Assembly: GCA_018828205.1 (NCBI GenBank)
Contig: JAHJWA010000112.1
Span: forward strand, 1-5,164
Length of the DNA: 5,164 nt
Source: Alphaproteobacteria bacterium
GTDB lineage: Bacteria; Pseudomonadota; Alphaproteobacteria; Sphingomonadales; Sphingomonadaceae
Reading direction: 5' to 3'
In this document: positions 1 to 5,164 of the stretch, in pieces
Numbering within the stretch: position 1 is the stretch's first letter
How the letters are laid out: every line of letters begins with the position of its first letter
Program-made: the position numbers and the translations under genes
Notes under the pieces: generated by a model
What the model saw: only the letters and a program-made list of their open reading frames with translations
Told to the model about the DNA's origin: nothing
Database searches by the model: none

Positions 1-1167
1 GCGATCGTGGTGGGAACGCTGCTGCTCAGCCTGCCCCTCGCCACGCAGGACGGTGTTCGCGCACCGCTGCTCACGGCGCTGTTCACCGCGACCTCGGCGG
101 TCTCGGTGACCGGGCTGATGGCGGGGCGCGGCTTCGGGCTGCGCCAGCGCATGGCGACGCAGGTCGAGCGCAGCCGTCTGGAAACCGGCGATGCGGCCGC
201 CGTACTCAGGCTGGTGCTGTTGATCACTCTCGCGGTCGAGGCGGTCGTCGCGCTGGTGCTCGCCGCGCGGATGATGCTGTCCTATGCCATGTCGCCGGGC
301 GAGGCGCTGTGGCACGGTGTGTTCCACTCGGTCAGCGCCTTCAACAACGCCGGTTTCTCGACCCATTCCGACAGCGTGATCGGCTACCAGACCGATCCGG
401 TGATCCTGGGGCCGATCATGCTGGCGGTGGTGCTCACCGCGCTCGGTTTCCCGGTGATGCAGGACATCCGCGCCAACCGGCTGCGCTGGCGGCGCTGGTC
501 GCTGCACACCAAGATCACCGTGGGCGGGACCATCGGGCTGCTGCTGGCGGGTTTCGTGGCGATCCTGACGATGGAATGGAGCAATCCCGCGACGCTCGGT
601 CCGATGGGGATCGGAGCCAAGCTGCTCAACGCCGCCTTTCACTCGGTGATGCCGCGCACCGCTGGCTTCAACAGCCTGGATGTCGGCGCCTTCCACGACC
701 AGACGCTGATGGTGAACTACATCCTGATGTTCATCGGCGGGGGCAGCGCGGGCACCGCGGGCGGGATCAAGGTCACCACCTTCTTCGTCCTGTTCGCCAT
801 CGTGCTGTCCGAGATCCTCGGACGCCGCGACGCCGGGCTGTTCCAGCGCCGTTTCGGCCGCGCGGTCGAACGCCAGGCGCTGTCGGTGACCGTGCTGGCC
901 GCCTCGCTGATTTTCGCCGCGACCACCTATATCGCCTCGATATCGACCCTGCCGCTGGACGACATCCTGTTCGAGACCATCTCGGCCTTTTCGACCGTCG
1001 GGCTCTCGACCGGCATCACCGCCGACCTGCCCGCCACCGGCCAGCTCGTGATCGCCGCGCTGATGTTCGTCGGCCGGGTGGGAACCATCACCGTTGCGAC
1101 CGCACTTGCGCTGGGCGGCCGCGAACGGCCCTATCGCTACCCCGAGGAGAACCTCATTGTCGGCTGA
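1..1167 (+). CDS. ktrB: KtrB/TrkH-family potassium channel subunit, 5' end outside window
   Basis: This is the membrane pore of a Ktr/Trk potassium uptake system, seen without its N-terminus. Residues are counted from the GTG codon at position 7, which is probably internal. Four pore-loop repeats typical of the superfamily are visible, with filter glycines at about G36 (SVTGL), G116 (NNAGF), G220 (RTAGF) and G332 (STVGL). The glycine-rich gating loop of repeat 3 (GGGSAGTAGGIK, 244-255) and an Arg in the last inner helix (R357) are present. Hydrophobic helices lie near 66-92, 131-152, 169-190, 235-265, 292-312 and 344-370, and the C-terminus ends in the usual YRYPEE...IVG pattern. The inner helix expected between pore loop 1 and residue 66 is absent (see findings). 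The 3' end overlaps ktrA by 11 bases. I prefer KtrB to TrkH because the partner has a single RCK unit. The family call is very secure; whether this copy works is uncertain. Confidence 0.95.
   Translation, partial: AIVVGTLLLSLPLATQDGVRAPLLTALFTATSAVSVTGLMAGRGFGLRQRMATQVERSRLETGDAAAVLRLVLLITLAVEAVVALVLAARMMLSYAMSPGEALWHGVFHSVSAFNNAGFSTHSDSVIGYQTDPVILGPIMLAVVLTALGFPVMQDIRANRLRWRRWSLHTKITVGGTIGLLLAGFVAILTMEWSNPATLGPMGIGAKLLNAAFHSVMPRTAGFNSLDVGAFHDQTLMVNYILMFIGGGSAGTAGGIKVTTFFVLFAIVLSEILGRRDAGLFQRRFGRAVERQALSVTVLAASLIFAATTYIASISTLPLDDILFETISAFSTVGLSTGITADLPATGQLVIAALMFVGRVGTITVATALALGGRERPYRYPEENLIVG
1144..1150 (+). promoter_or_regulatory. Ribosome binding site for ktrA inside the ktrB 3' end
   Basis: GAGGAGA lies within the last codons of ktrB and is followed by 6 bases and then a TTG codon at 1157. 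This spacing supports the TTG start over the in-frame ATG at 1184, which would cut off the first beta strand of the Rossmann fold. The arrangement suggests that the two genes are translationally coupled. Confidence 0.75.
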
Positions 1168-1816
1168 CAAACGCAAACCCGTCATGGTCATCGGTCTGGG
1201 ACGCTTCGGCGGCGCGGTTGCGCGGACGCTCGAACGGATGGGCCACGAGGTGCTGGGAGCGGACACCGATCCGCGCCCGGTCCAGGAATTCGCCCCCGAT
1301 CTCACCAAGGTGGTCGAGGCCGACTGCACCGACATGGCGACGCTGGAGCGGCTCGGGATCGCCGATTTCGAGGCGGCGGTGGTCGCCATCGGCACCGATA
1401 TCGAAGCCAGCGTGCTGACCGTGCTGGCGCTTTCCGATCTGGGCCTGAAGAACATTTGGGCCAAGGCGACCAACGACAAGCACGCGCGCATCCTCGAGCG
1501 CACCGGCGCGCATCATGTCGTGTTTCCCGAACAGCGGATGGGCGAGCGGGTGGCGCATCTGCTCAACGAACGGCTGCTCGACTTCATCTCCTTCGGCGAT
1601 GAATTCGCCATCGCCCGGCTGGCCGCGCCCGAACCGATCGTCGGGCTCCCGCTGGTCACCAGCGCCTGCCGCAAGAAATACGACGTCACCGTGGTGGGGG
1701 TGAAGCGCGAAGGCGAGGATTTCATCCACGCGGTCCCCGACACGATCATCTTCCCCCACGACGAACTGGTGGTGTCGGGCCGGATCACGGATATCGAGCG
1801 CTTCTCCGCGATCTGA
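1157..1816 (+). CDS. ktrA: KtrA/TrkA-family RCK regulatory subunit of potassium uptake
   Basis: This cytoplasmic protein of 219 residues forms the nucleotide-binding gating ring beneath KtrB in the known family. The N-terminal RCK_N Rossmann domain (about 8-130) shows the dinucleotide loop GLGRFG at 13-18, an acidic residue at the end of strand 2 (D36) and the VVAIGTD strand at 75-81. A Pro-Glu pair at 124-125 falls where KtrA proteins carry a Glu implicated in cation binding; that match is from memory and is tentative. The remainder (about 138-219) fits an RCK_C domain. The length matches single-unit KtrA (about 220 residues) rather than double-unit E. coli TrkA (about 458). The TTG start at 1157 was chosen for its Shine-Dalgarno spacing; it overlaps the ktrB stop by 11 bases, so the two form one operon. 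Gating by ATP/ADP or NAD(H) is family knowledge and cannot be read from this sequence. Confidence 0.93.
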   Translation: MSADKRKPVMVIGLGRFGGAVARTLERMGHEVLGADTDPRPVQEFAPDLTKVVEADCTDMATLERLGIADFEAAVVAIGTDIEASVLTVLALSDLGLKNIWAKATNDKHARILERTGAHHVVFPEQRMGERVAHLLNERLLDFISFGDEFAIARLAAPEPIVGLPLVTSACRKKYDVTVVGVKREGEDFIHAVPDTIIFPHDELVVSGRITDIERFSAI

Positions 1817-1826
1817 CCGGGCCCGG
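1817..1826. other. GC palindrome in the 24-base convergent spacer
   Basis: CCGGGCCCGG is a perfect 10-base palindrome immediately after the ktrA stop codon. The whole spacer between the convergent ktrA and antiporter stops is only 24 bases (1817-1840). The palindrome has no loop and no T-run follows it on either strand, so it is not a convincing intrinsic terminator. No other terminator is visible between the two genes. Confidence 0.3.
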
Positions 1827-1840
1827 GCCAGGACGGGCAA

Positions 1841-3094
1841 TCAGCTCTTGGCGGCGGGGTCGAGGAGCGGCTCCTCCACCCCCTCCATCCCCTTGCGATC
1901 GCGGCGACCGCCCATGCCCAGCCGGGCCGCCATCCAATTGATGCTGGGCCCCTGGATCACGCTCGACACCAGCACGACGAAGAACACGACGTTGAAGATC
2001 GTGAAGGCACCGGGGATCCCGGCCACCATCGGGAAGGTCGCGAGCACGATCGGCACCGCCCCGCGCAAGCCCGCCCAGGAGACGAACAGCTTGGCGCGCC
2101 AGCCGAAGCGGCGGAACGGCGCGAGGCAGATGAACACGCTCAGCGGGCGGGCGACGAACATCAGGATAAAGGCGATCGCCAGCCCCGGCAGCGCAACGTC
2201 GAGCAGATTGCTGGGAGCCACCAGCAGGCCGAGCGTGAGGAACATCACCACCTGCGCCAGCCAGGCCATGCCGTCCTGGAAGGTCGAGACGATCAGCCTG
2301 GCCTTGTAGGTCCGGTTGCCGGCGACCAGCCCCGCCAGATAGGCGGCGAGAAATCCATTGCCCTGGAGCAGTTCGGCAAGGCCGTAGGCGATCAGCGCAC
2401 CGGCGATCGAGATCACGAAGGCCAGCCCGCCATGATAGAAATTGGAGCGCTTGAGCACTTCGGGAAGCAGATAGCCCACCCCCAGCCCGATGATCGAACC
2501 CATCGCCATCTGCACCGCGAAATCGGGTACCAGCGACAGCGGCGAAGTCCCCGGCGCGGTGATGAACAGCAGCGCGGCACCGACCAGGAAGATCGCCATC
2601 GGGTCGTTGGAACCCGATTCCACCTCGATCAGCGCGGGCACTTCGCCATGCAGATCGAGCCCGCTCGAGCGCAATATGGCAAAGACCGCGGCGGCATCGG
2701 TCGAGGCAACCACCGCGCCGAGCAGGAAACCCTGCAGCGGCTCGAGCCCGAGCAGATAGACCGCCGCCGCTGCGGTGATGCTGGCGCTGAGCAGCACGCC
2801 GACCGTCGCGAGCACCAGCGCCGGGGGCAGCACGCGCTTCACATCGCGCCAGTCGGTGTCGAGCCCGCCCGAAAACAGGATGAAGATCAGGCAGGCGACG
2901 CCGATCCCCTGCGTCAGCGCGTAATTGTCGAACCCGATGCCACCCGGACCGTCGACCCCCGCGAGCATGCCCAGCGCGAGAAAGCCGATCAGCGCCGGCA
3001 GGCCGAAGCGGCTCGACAGCGAGCCCGCAAAGACCGTCGTCAGCAGCAGGATGCCAAGGATGAGAAGCGCGACATCGGGGGTGACGGAGAGCAT
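1841..3094 (-). CDS. nhaP2: CPA1-family cation/proton antiporter, NhaP2/CvrA type, short form
   Basis: This integral inner-membrane protein of 417 residues is predicted to exchange K+ (possibly Na+) for protons. It is hydrophobic throughout, with about a dozen probable helices. Family signatures are SRFGLPALIGFLALGMLAG near the N-terminus, FILFSGGLDT at 71-80, STDAAAVF at 131-138, the ion-binding ESGSND at 159-164 (N163, D164), and WAGLRGAVPIVLA at 340-352 with R344. The last 24 residues are hydrophilic. E. coli CvrA is about 578 residues and has a C-terminal RCK_C-like regulatory part; that part is missing here. The ATG at 3094 has AGGAGG only 2 bases upstream, which is unusually close, but no better in-frame start is visible. 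The gene is convergent with ktrBA, so the locus pairs K+ import with probable K+ export. The family is certain; the ion preference is inferred. Confidence 0.92.
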   Translation of the reverse strand: MLSVTPDVALLILGILLLTTVFAGSLSSRFGLPALIGFLALGMLAGVDGPGGIGFDNYALTQGIGVACLIFILFSGGLDTDWRDVKRVLPPALVLATVGVLLSASITAAAAVYLLGLEPLQGFLLGAVVASTDAAAVFAILRSSGLDLHGEVPALIEVESGSNDPMAIFLVGAALLFITAPGTSPLSLVPDFAVQMAMGSIIGLGVGYLLPEVLKRSNFYHGGLAFVISIAGALIAYGLAELLQGNGFLAAYLAGLVAGNRTYKARLIVSTFQDGMAWLAQVVMFLTLGLLVAPSNLLDVALPGLAIAFILMFVARPLSVFICLAPFRRFGWRAKLFVSWAGLRGAVPIVLATFPMVAGIPGAFTIFNVVFFVVLVSSVIQGPSINWMAARLGMGGRRDRKGMEGVEEPLLDPAAKS

Positions 3095-3096
3095 GC

Positions 3097-3102
3097 CCTC
3101 CT
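3097..3102 (-). promoter_or_regulatory. Close-spaced ribosome binding site of the antiporter gene
   Basis: On the minus strand AGGAGG is followed by only two bases (GC) before the ATG at 3094. This is a perfect core at a suboptimal distance, where 5-9 bases would be usual. I see no ATG or GTG in frame in the roughly 45 bases upstream, and starting later would cut into the first helix. Confidence 0.5.
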
Positions 3103-3218
3103 GAAAGCCGCCCGCGCGGACTAAGGCAAGGAGGAATGCGGAGAAACGCTGCGGGGACTAGCGGGCGCGCTCGGCCGCGGTGCCGTAATCGCCCAGCGCA
3201 ACAGGCCGAAGGCGATCG

Positions 3219-3581
3219 TCAGGCTCGTCGGCGCGCGACCGGCTCGTCCCGGACGGCTGCATCCTGCCGCACAGTCTCGCCGCGCAGACTGGCCAGCCGC
3301 GCGTTCAATTCGCGTGCGGTCAGCGGCCGGTCGAGGCGTACCCCGACGATTCCCGAATGGACCCAGCAGATGCGACCGGGCAATTCCGTCCCCTCGCATT
3401 CGACGACCACGGCATCACCGGGGGCGAGGTCGGAGGTCTCGACGCCGCTGATGCGGCATCCTTCTCGGGACAGCTCGATGATCAACCCGCTGCGACGACC
3501 GCCGTCGAGCGCGCCGTGCAGCTCGACGGCGTGTCGAACCGAATATCGCTTGTGCGCCCGGATCGTGAGTATCATCGGCAA
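3219..3581 (-). CDS. Small PilZ-domain protein
   Basis: This soluble cytoplasmic protein of up to 120 residues consists of one PilZ domain plus a tail. PilZ domains usually bind cyclic di-GMP through an RxxxR motif and a following [D/N]xSxxG motif. Here RYSVR is at 12-16 and ELSREG at 36-41, so a Glu (E36) stands in place of Asp/Asn. The barrel continues to about GVRLDRPL (80-87), followed by a charged, Arg-rich tail (88-120). The TTG start at 3581 has GAGGGG 5 bases upstream; the in-frame ATG at 3575 is 11 bases from the same site and would give 118 residues. No effector domain is attached, so the target is unknown. A 124-base gap separates it from the downstream antiporter gene. The domain call is fairly secure; c-di-GMP binding is inferred. 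Confidence 0.8.
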   Translation of the reverse strand: MPMILTIRAHKRYSVRHAVELHGALDGGRRSGLIIELSREGCRISGVETSDLAPGDAVVVECEGTELPGRICWVHSGIVGVRLDRPLTARELNARLASLRGETVRQDAAVRDEPVARRRA

Positions 3582-3586
3582 GTTCG

Positions 3587-3592
3587 CCCCTC
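3587..3592 (-). promoter_or_regulatory. Ribosome binding site of the PilZ gene
   Basis: GAGGGG on the minus strand lies 5 bases before TTG (3581-3579) and 11 bases before ATG (3575-3573). The spacing favours the TTG, but an ATG start with a long spacer cannot be excluded. Confidence 0.45.
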
Positions 3593-3707
3593 TGCCACAA
3601 ATTCAGCGAAGGCATCGCGCGAATTGATTAAGAAGTTGTTCCTGTAGCGAATATCGATCGAAAGAGCGCGCGCTTGAAAGATCGTATAGGGCCCTGGCAA
3701 CGAGATT

Positions 3708-3800
3708 TCAGCTATCGCCGAAAAGTCTGTCGCGCGTCAGATACACCGCCAGACCGGCAAGGAACCCCAAGCGGCAGTATTCGGGATCCGGTCGTTCTGG
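3708..3800 (-). pseudogene. Possible coding remnant or unrecognised small-protein tail
   Basis: On the minus strand, a frame ending in TGA at 3708 reads PDPEYCRLGFLAGLAVYL and then TRDRLFGDS, which looks like a hydrophobic helix with a charged end. No ATG or GTG with a ribosome binding site lies near its 5' side. The frame stays open back into the SDR-like gene, where its first ATG is at 3935 in antisense-free but out-of-phase sequence, so that extended version is not credible. By hand, 19 of the 27 codons before the stop end in G or C, which is unremarkable. I do not recognise a family. It could be the decayed 3' end of a lost gene, a small protein with a non-standard start, or chance. Confidence 0.2.
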
Positions 3801-3858
3801 CGCGCCCGTGCAAATGGTGAACGAGGACCGGCAACACCTGACCGGATGCTTTCGATCC

Positions 3859-4455
3859 TCAAACGCTCTCCATCGCAGCCGTCTTGCCCAGCCAGTCCGT
3901 GCTTTCGACCGCATCGGCGAGAACGAAGGCGACATCGCCTCGTGCAGCCTTTCCTTGCGGATCGACGTCCTCGCCGAAGCGGATATCGCGATTGCCGTCC
4001 GCTTGGGTGAGGGCTACCGGCCGGACGATCGCATAGGCCAGCCCAGAGGCCTTGAGATGCTCGTCCGCCTCGTGCTTAGCCTGGAGGTAATGCGCCATCT
4101 CGCCGTCTTCGGGCGGGTTTTCCGTGCCGATGCTGCTCAGCATCACGAAGCGCTTCACACCCGCCTTCGCGGCAATGTCGATAAGGCGCACGGCGCCGTC
4201 GCGGTCGACCTTGTCGGTCATCTCGGCATCGGTATCTCCGCCCGAGCCGGCGGCGAACACCACCGCGTCGCAACCGTCGCAGACATCGTCCTGCAAATCG
4301 GTGAGATCGCCCCGCCGTTTCTCGGTGGCTTCGGGCAAAGCGCTGGTGTCCGAACTTTCGCGGACAAGCGCGACCGGGTGATGCCCGCGCGACGCGAGTT
4401 CGCTGACAAGGCGCAAGCCGGTATTACCGGTCGCTCCGGCAATGAGAATCTTCAT
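3859..4455 (-). CDS. NAD(P)-binding SDR/NmrA-like oxidoreductase family protein
   Basis: This cytoplasmic Rossmann-fold protein of 198 residues resembles the atypical SDR group that includes B. subtilis YwnB/YhfK-like proteins, usually annotated as 'NAD(P)H-binding protein' or 'SDR family oxidoreductase'. It has the dinucleotide loop GATGNTG at 7-13, a basic residue after strand 2 (R32) that would fit NADP, AVVFAAGSGG at 64-73, VMLSSIG at 104-110, YLQAK (Y123, K127) and IVRPVALT at 143-150. The length is typical for this group. The ATG at 4455 has GGAG 6 bases upstream (4462-4465); an upstream in-frame extension to 4521 is not needed. By hand count, 30 of its first 43 codons end in G/C, against 38 of 43 for the antiporter. 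The substrate is unknown. The fold is secure; enzyme activity is not shown. Confidence 0.88.
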   Translation of the reverse strand: MKILIAGATGNTGLRLVSELASRGHHPVALVRESSDTSALPEATEKRRGDLTDLQDDVCDGCDAVVFAAGSGGDTDAEMTDKVDRDGAVRLIDIAAKAGVKRFVMLSSIGTENPPEDGEMAHYLQAKHEADEHLKASGLAYAIVRPVALTQADGNRDIRFGEDVDPQGKAARGDVAFVLADAVESTDWLGKTAAMESV

Positions 4456-4518
4456 GGCATACTCCAAAACAGATCGGGTTCTGCCTTCTCTACTCAGCCC
4501 AGGCGCGAAGGGTCCCTC

Positions 4519-4532
4519 CAAGCGATCGCTTG
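4519..4532. promoter_or_regulatory. 14-base perfect palindrome between map and the SDR-like gene
   Basis: CAAGCGATCGCTTG is exactly self-complementary and lies 63 bases upstream of the SDR-like start and 11 bases past the map stop. It could be an operator half-site pair or part of a transcript end, but it has no loop and no T-run follows it on the minus strand, which argues against an intrinsic terminator. No clear -35/-10 pair is visible in this 88-base gap. Confidence 0.3.
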
Positions 4533-4543
4533 CGGCCGAACCC

Positions 4544-5164
4544 TTACGCGTAGGGCGGCTGATGCAGGCCCTTGGGGCTCTGAGTGAAAATCTCGTTGCC
4601 CGCCTCGGTGATGCCGAGCGAATGCTCGAACTGCGCCGAGAGGCTCTTGTCGCGGGTCACCGCGGTCCAGCCGTCGTTGAGCAGCTTGGCGTGCGGGCGC
4701 CCGAGGTTGATCATCGGCTCGATGGTGAAGAACATCCCCGGCTTGAGCACCGGCCCGGTGCCCGCCTTCGCGGCGTGGATCACCTCGGGCGCGTCGTGGA
4801 ACAGACGGCCGAGCCCGTGGCCGCAGAATTCGCGGACCACACCGTAGCGGTACTGGCTGGCATGCGCCTCGATCGCCGCGCCGATATCGCCCAGCCGCGC
4901 GCCGGGCTGCGCCGCCGCAATCCCCAGCATCAGGCATTCATAGGTCACCTCGACCAGCCGCCGCGCCTTCAGCGGCGGTTCGCCGGCAAAGAACATCCGG
5001 CTGGTGTCACCGTGCCAGCCGTCGAGCAGCGGGGTGACGTCGATGTTGACGATGTCGCCCTCCTTCAGCAGTTTCTCGCTGGGGATGCCGTGGCAGATGA
5101 CGTGGTTGATCGAGATGCAGCAGCTGTGCGCATAGCCGCGATAGCCCATGGTCGCGGGCACCGC
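4544..5164 (-). CDS. map: Type I methionine aminopeptidase, N-terminus outside window
   Basis: This cytoplasmic metalloenzyme removes the initiator methionine from new proteins. About 206 residues of the usual 250-275 are present; the 5' end runs off the right edge. The GTG codon at 5161 (residue 1 in this numbering) is internal valine, not a start. All five metal ligands of the pita-bread fold are visible: D41 (VNIDVT), D52 (HGDTSR), H115 (CGHGLGR), E148 (FTIEPM) and E179 (QFEHSLGIT). The substrate-pocket His is H24 in ICHGIP. The C-terminus ends soon after the last beta strand, as in the family, with a TAA stop at 4544. An imperfect GC stem, CCC-T-TACGCGTA-GGG (4541-4555), overlaps the stop codon and has no T-run, so it is a weak terminator candidate. 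The gene is probably essential, which supports this being chromosome rather than plasmid. Confidence 0.96.
   Translation of the reverse strand, partial: AVPATMGYRGYAHSCCISINHVICHGIPSEKLLKEGDIVNIDVTPLLDGWHGDTSRMFFAGEPPLKARRLVEVTYECLMLGIAAAQPGARLGDIGAAIEAHASQYRYGVVREFCGHGLGRLFHDAPEVIHAAKAGTGPVLKPGMFFTIEPMINLGRPHAKLLNDGWTAVTRDKSLSAQFEHSLGITEAGNEIFTQSPKGLHQPPYA

Larger units (their letters stand above)
3582..3858 (-). other. AT-richer intergenic gap with likely PilZ promoter and an orphan frame tail
   Basis: This 277-base gap has no complete gene that I can support. By hand count, 3601-3720 has 60 G/C in 120 bases (50%), clearly lower than the flanking genes, as expected for a promoter region upstream of the minus-strand PilZ gene. 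A weak promoter-like pair on the minus strand is TTTCAA, 18 bases, then GATATT (within about 3650-3680); I give it little weight. The self-complementary runs AGCGCGCGCT (3664-3673) and TCGATCGA (3654-3661) also lie here. The far half (3708-3800) holds an open minus-strand frame with a protein-like end, listed separately. Confidence 0.5.

Noticed and set aside
309..1418. Long plus-strand frame of 369 codons across ktrB and ktrA
   Set aside because: It is out of phase with two clearly identified genes and its product is Arg/Pro/Asp-rich low-complexity sequence, typical of a shadow frame in high-GC DNA.
1154..1840. Minus-strand frame of 228 codons antisense to ktrA
   Set aside because: It mirrors the codon pattern of ktrA, is rich in Asp, His, Arg and Gly, and has no recognisable domain.
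1817..1840. Intrinsic terminator between ktrA and the antiporter gene
   Set aside because: The palindrome CCGGGCCCGG has no loop and no following T-run on either strand.
2432..3124. Plus-strand frame of 230 codons antisense to the antiporter gene
   Set aside because: The product is almost all Arg, Gln, Glu, Asp and His, the expected complement of a hydrophobic membrane protein gene.
3128..3627. Plus-strand frame starting at ATG 3136 with an AGGAGG-like site just upstream
   Set aside because: The site is only about 2 bases from the ATG, the frame runs antisense to the whole PilZ gene, and the product is Arg-rich with no motif.
3656..3857. Inverted repeat GATCGAAAG (3656-3664) / CTTTCGATC (3849-3857) flanking the gap
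   Set aside because: Nine matching bases over a 200-base span occur readily by chance in this length of sequence; no target duplication or transposase is present.
4541..4555. Terminator hairpin at the map stop codon
   Set aside because: The stem is interrupted by a bulge, overlaps the stop codon and lacks a T-run, so it is noted only within the map entry.
3808..4587. Plus-strand frame of 259 codons antisense to the SDR-like gene
   Set aside because: The minus-strand gene has clear Rossmann and YxxxK motifs and a well-spaced ribosome binding site; the antisense frame has neither domain nor credible start context.

Overview
The window looks like ordinary chromosomal DNA from a high-GC alphaproteobacterium. 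The protein styles (KtrAB-type potassium uptake, a 'LSREGCRIS'-type PilZ protein, the methionine aminopeptidase variant) suggest a sphingomonad or erythrobacter relative. That placement is inferred from sequence style, not from a database search. Coding density is high, and no RNA gene, CRISPR array, insertion sequence or phage module is visible.

Layout. On the plus strand, 1-1167 is the 3' part of a KtrB/TrkH potassium channel gene whose 5' end lies outside the window. It overlaps by 11 bases the complete gene for its single-RCK regulator, KtrA (1157-1816, TTG start). A 24-base spacer separates this pair from a convergent minus-strand gene, 1841-3094, for a CPA1-family cation/proton antiporter of the NhaP2/CvrA type. 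Continuing on the minus strand are a small PilZ-domain gene (3219-3581), a relatively AT-rich gap with an orphan reading-frame tail (3582-3858), an NAD(P)-binding SDR/NmrA-like gene (3859-4455), a short gap with a 14-base perfect palindrome, and the 3' part of a type I methionine aminopeptidase gene (4544-5164, running off the right edge).

How the genes fit together. KtrB and KtrA are the two halves of one potassium uptake system: KtrB is the membrane pore and KtrA is the nucleotide-sensing cytoplasmic gating ring. The neighbouring antiporter probably moves K+ (or Na+) outward in exchange for protons, so uptake and efflux of the same ion lie head to tail. The PilZ protein, the SDR-like protein and methionine aminopeptidase have no evident functional link to this.

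The main anomaly is inside ktrB. The first pore loop is followed almost directly by a short charged stretch, and the inner helix (M2) of the first of four channel repeats is missing. This looks like an in-frame loss of about 37 codons, either a genuine deletion or a sequence/assembly error. Lesser points are the antiporter's lack of a C-terminal RCK_C-like domain, a Glu replacing the usual Asp/Asn in the PilZ motif, and the lower third-position GC of the SDR-like gene compared with the antiporter gene. I found no convincing new multi-gene system.
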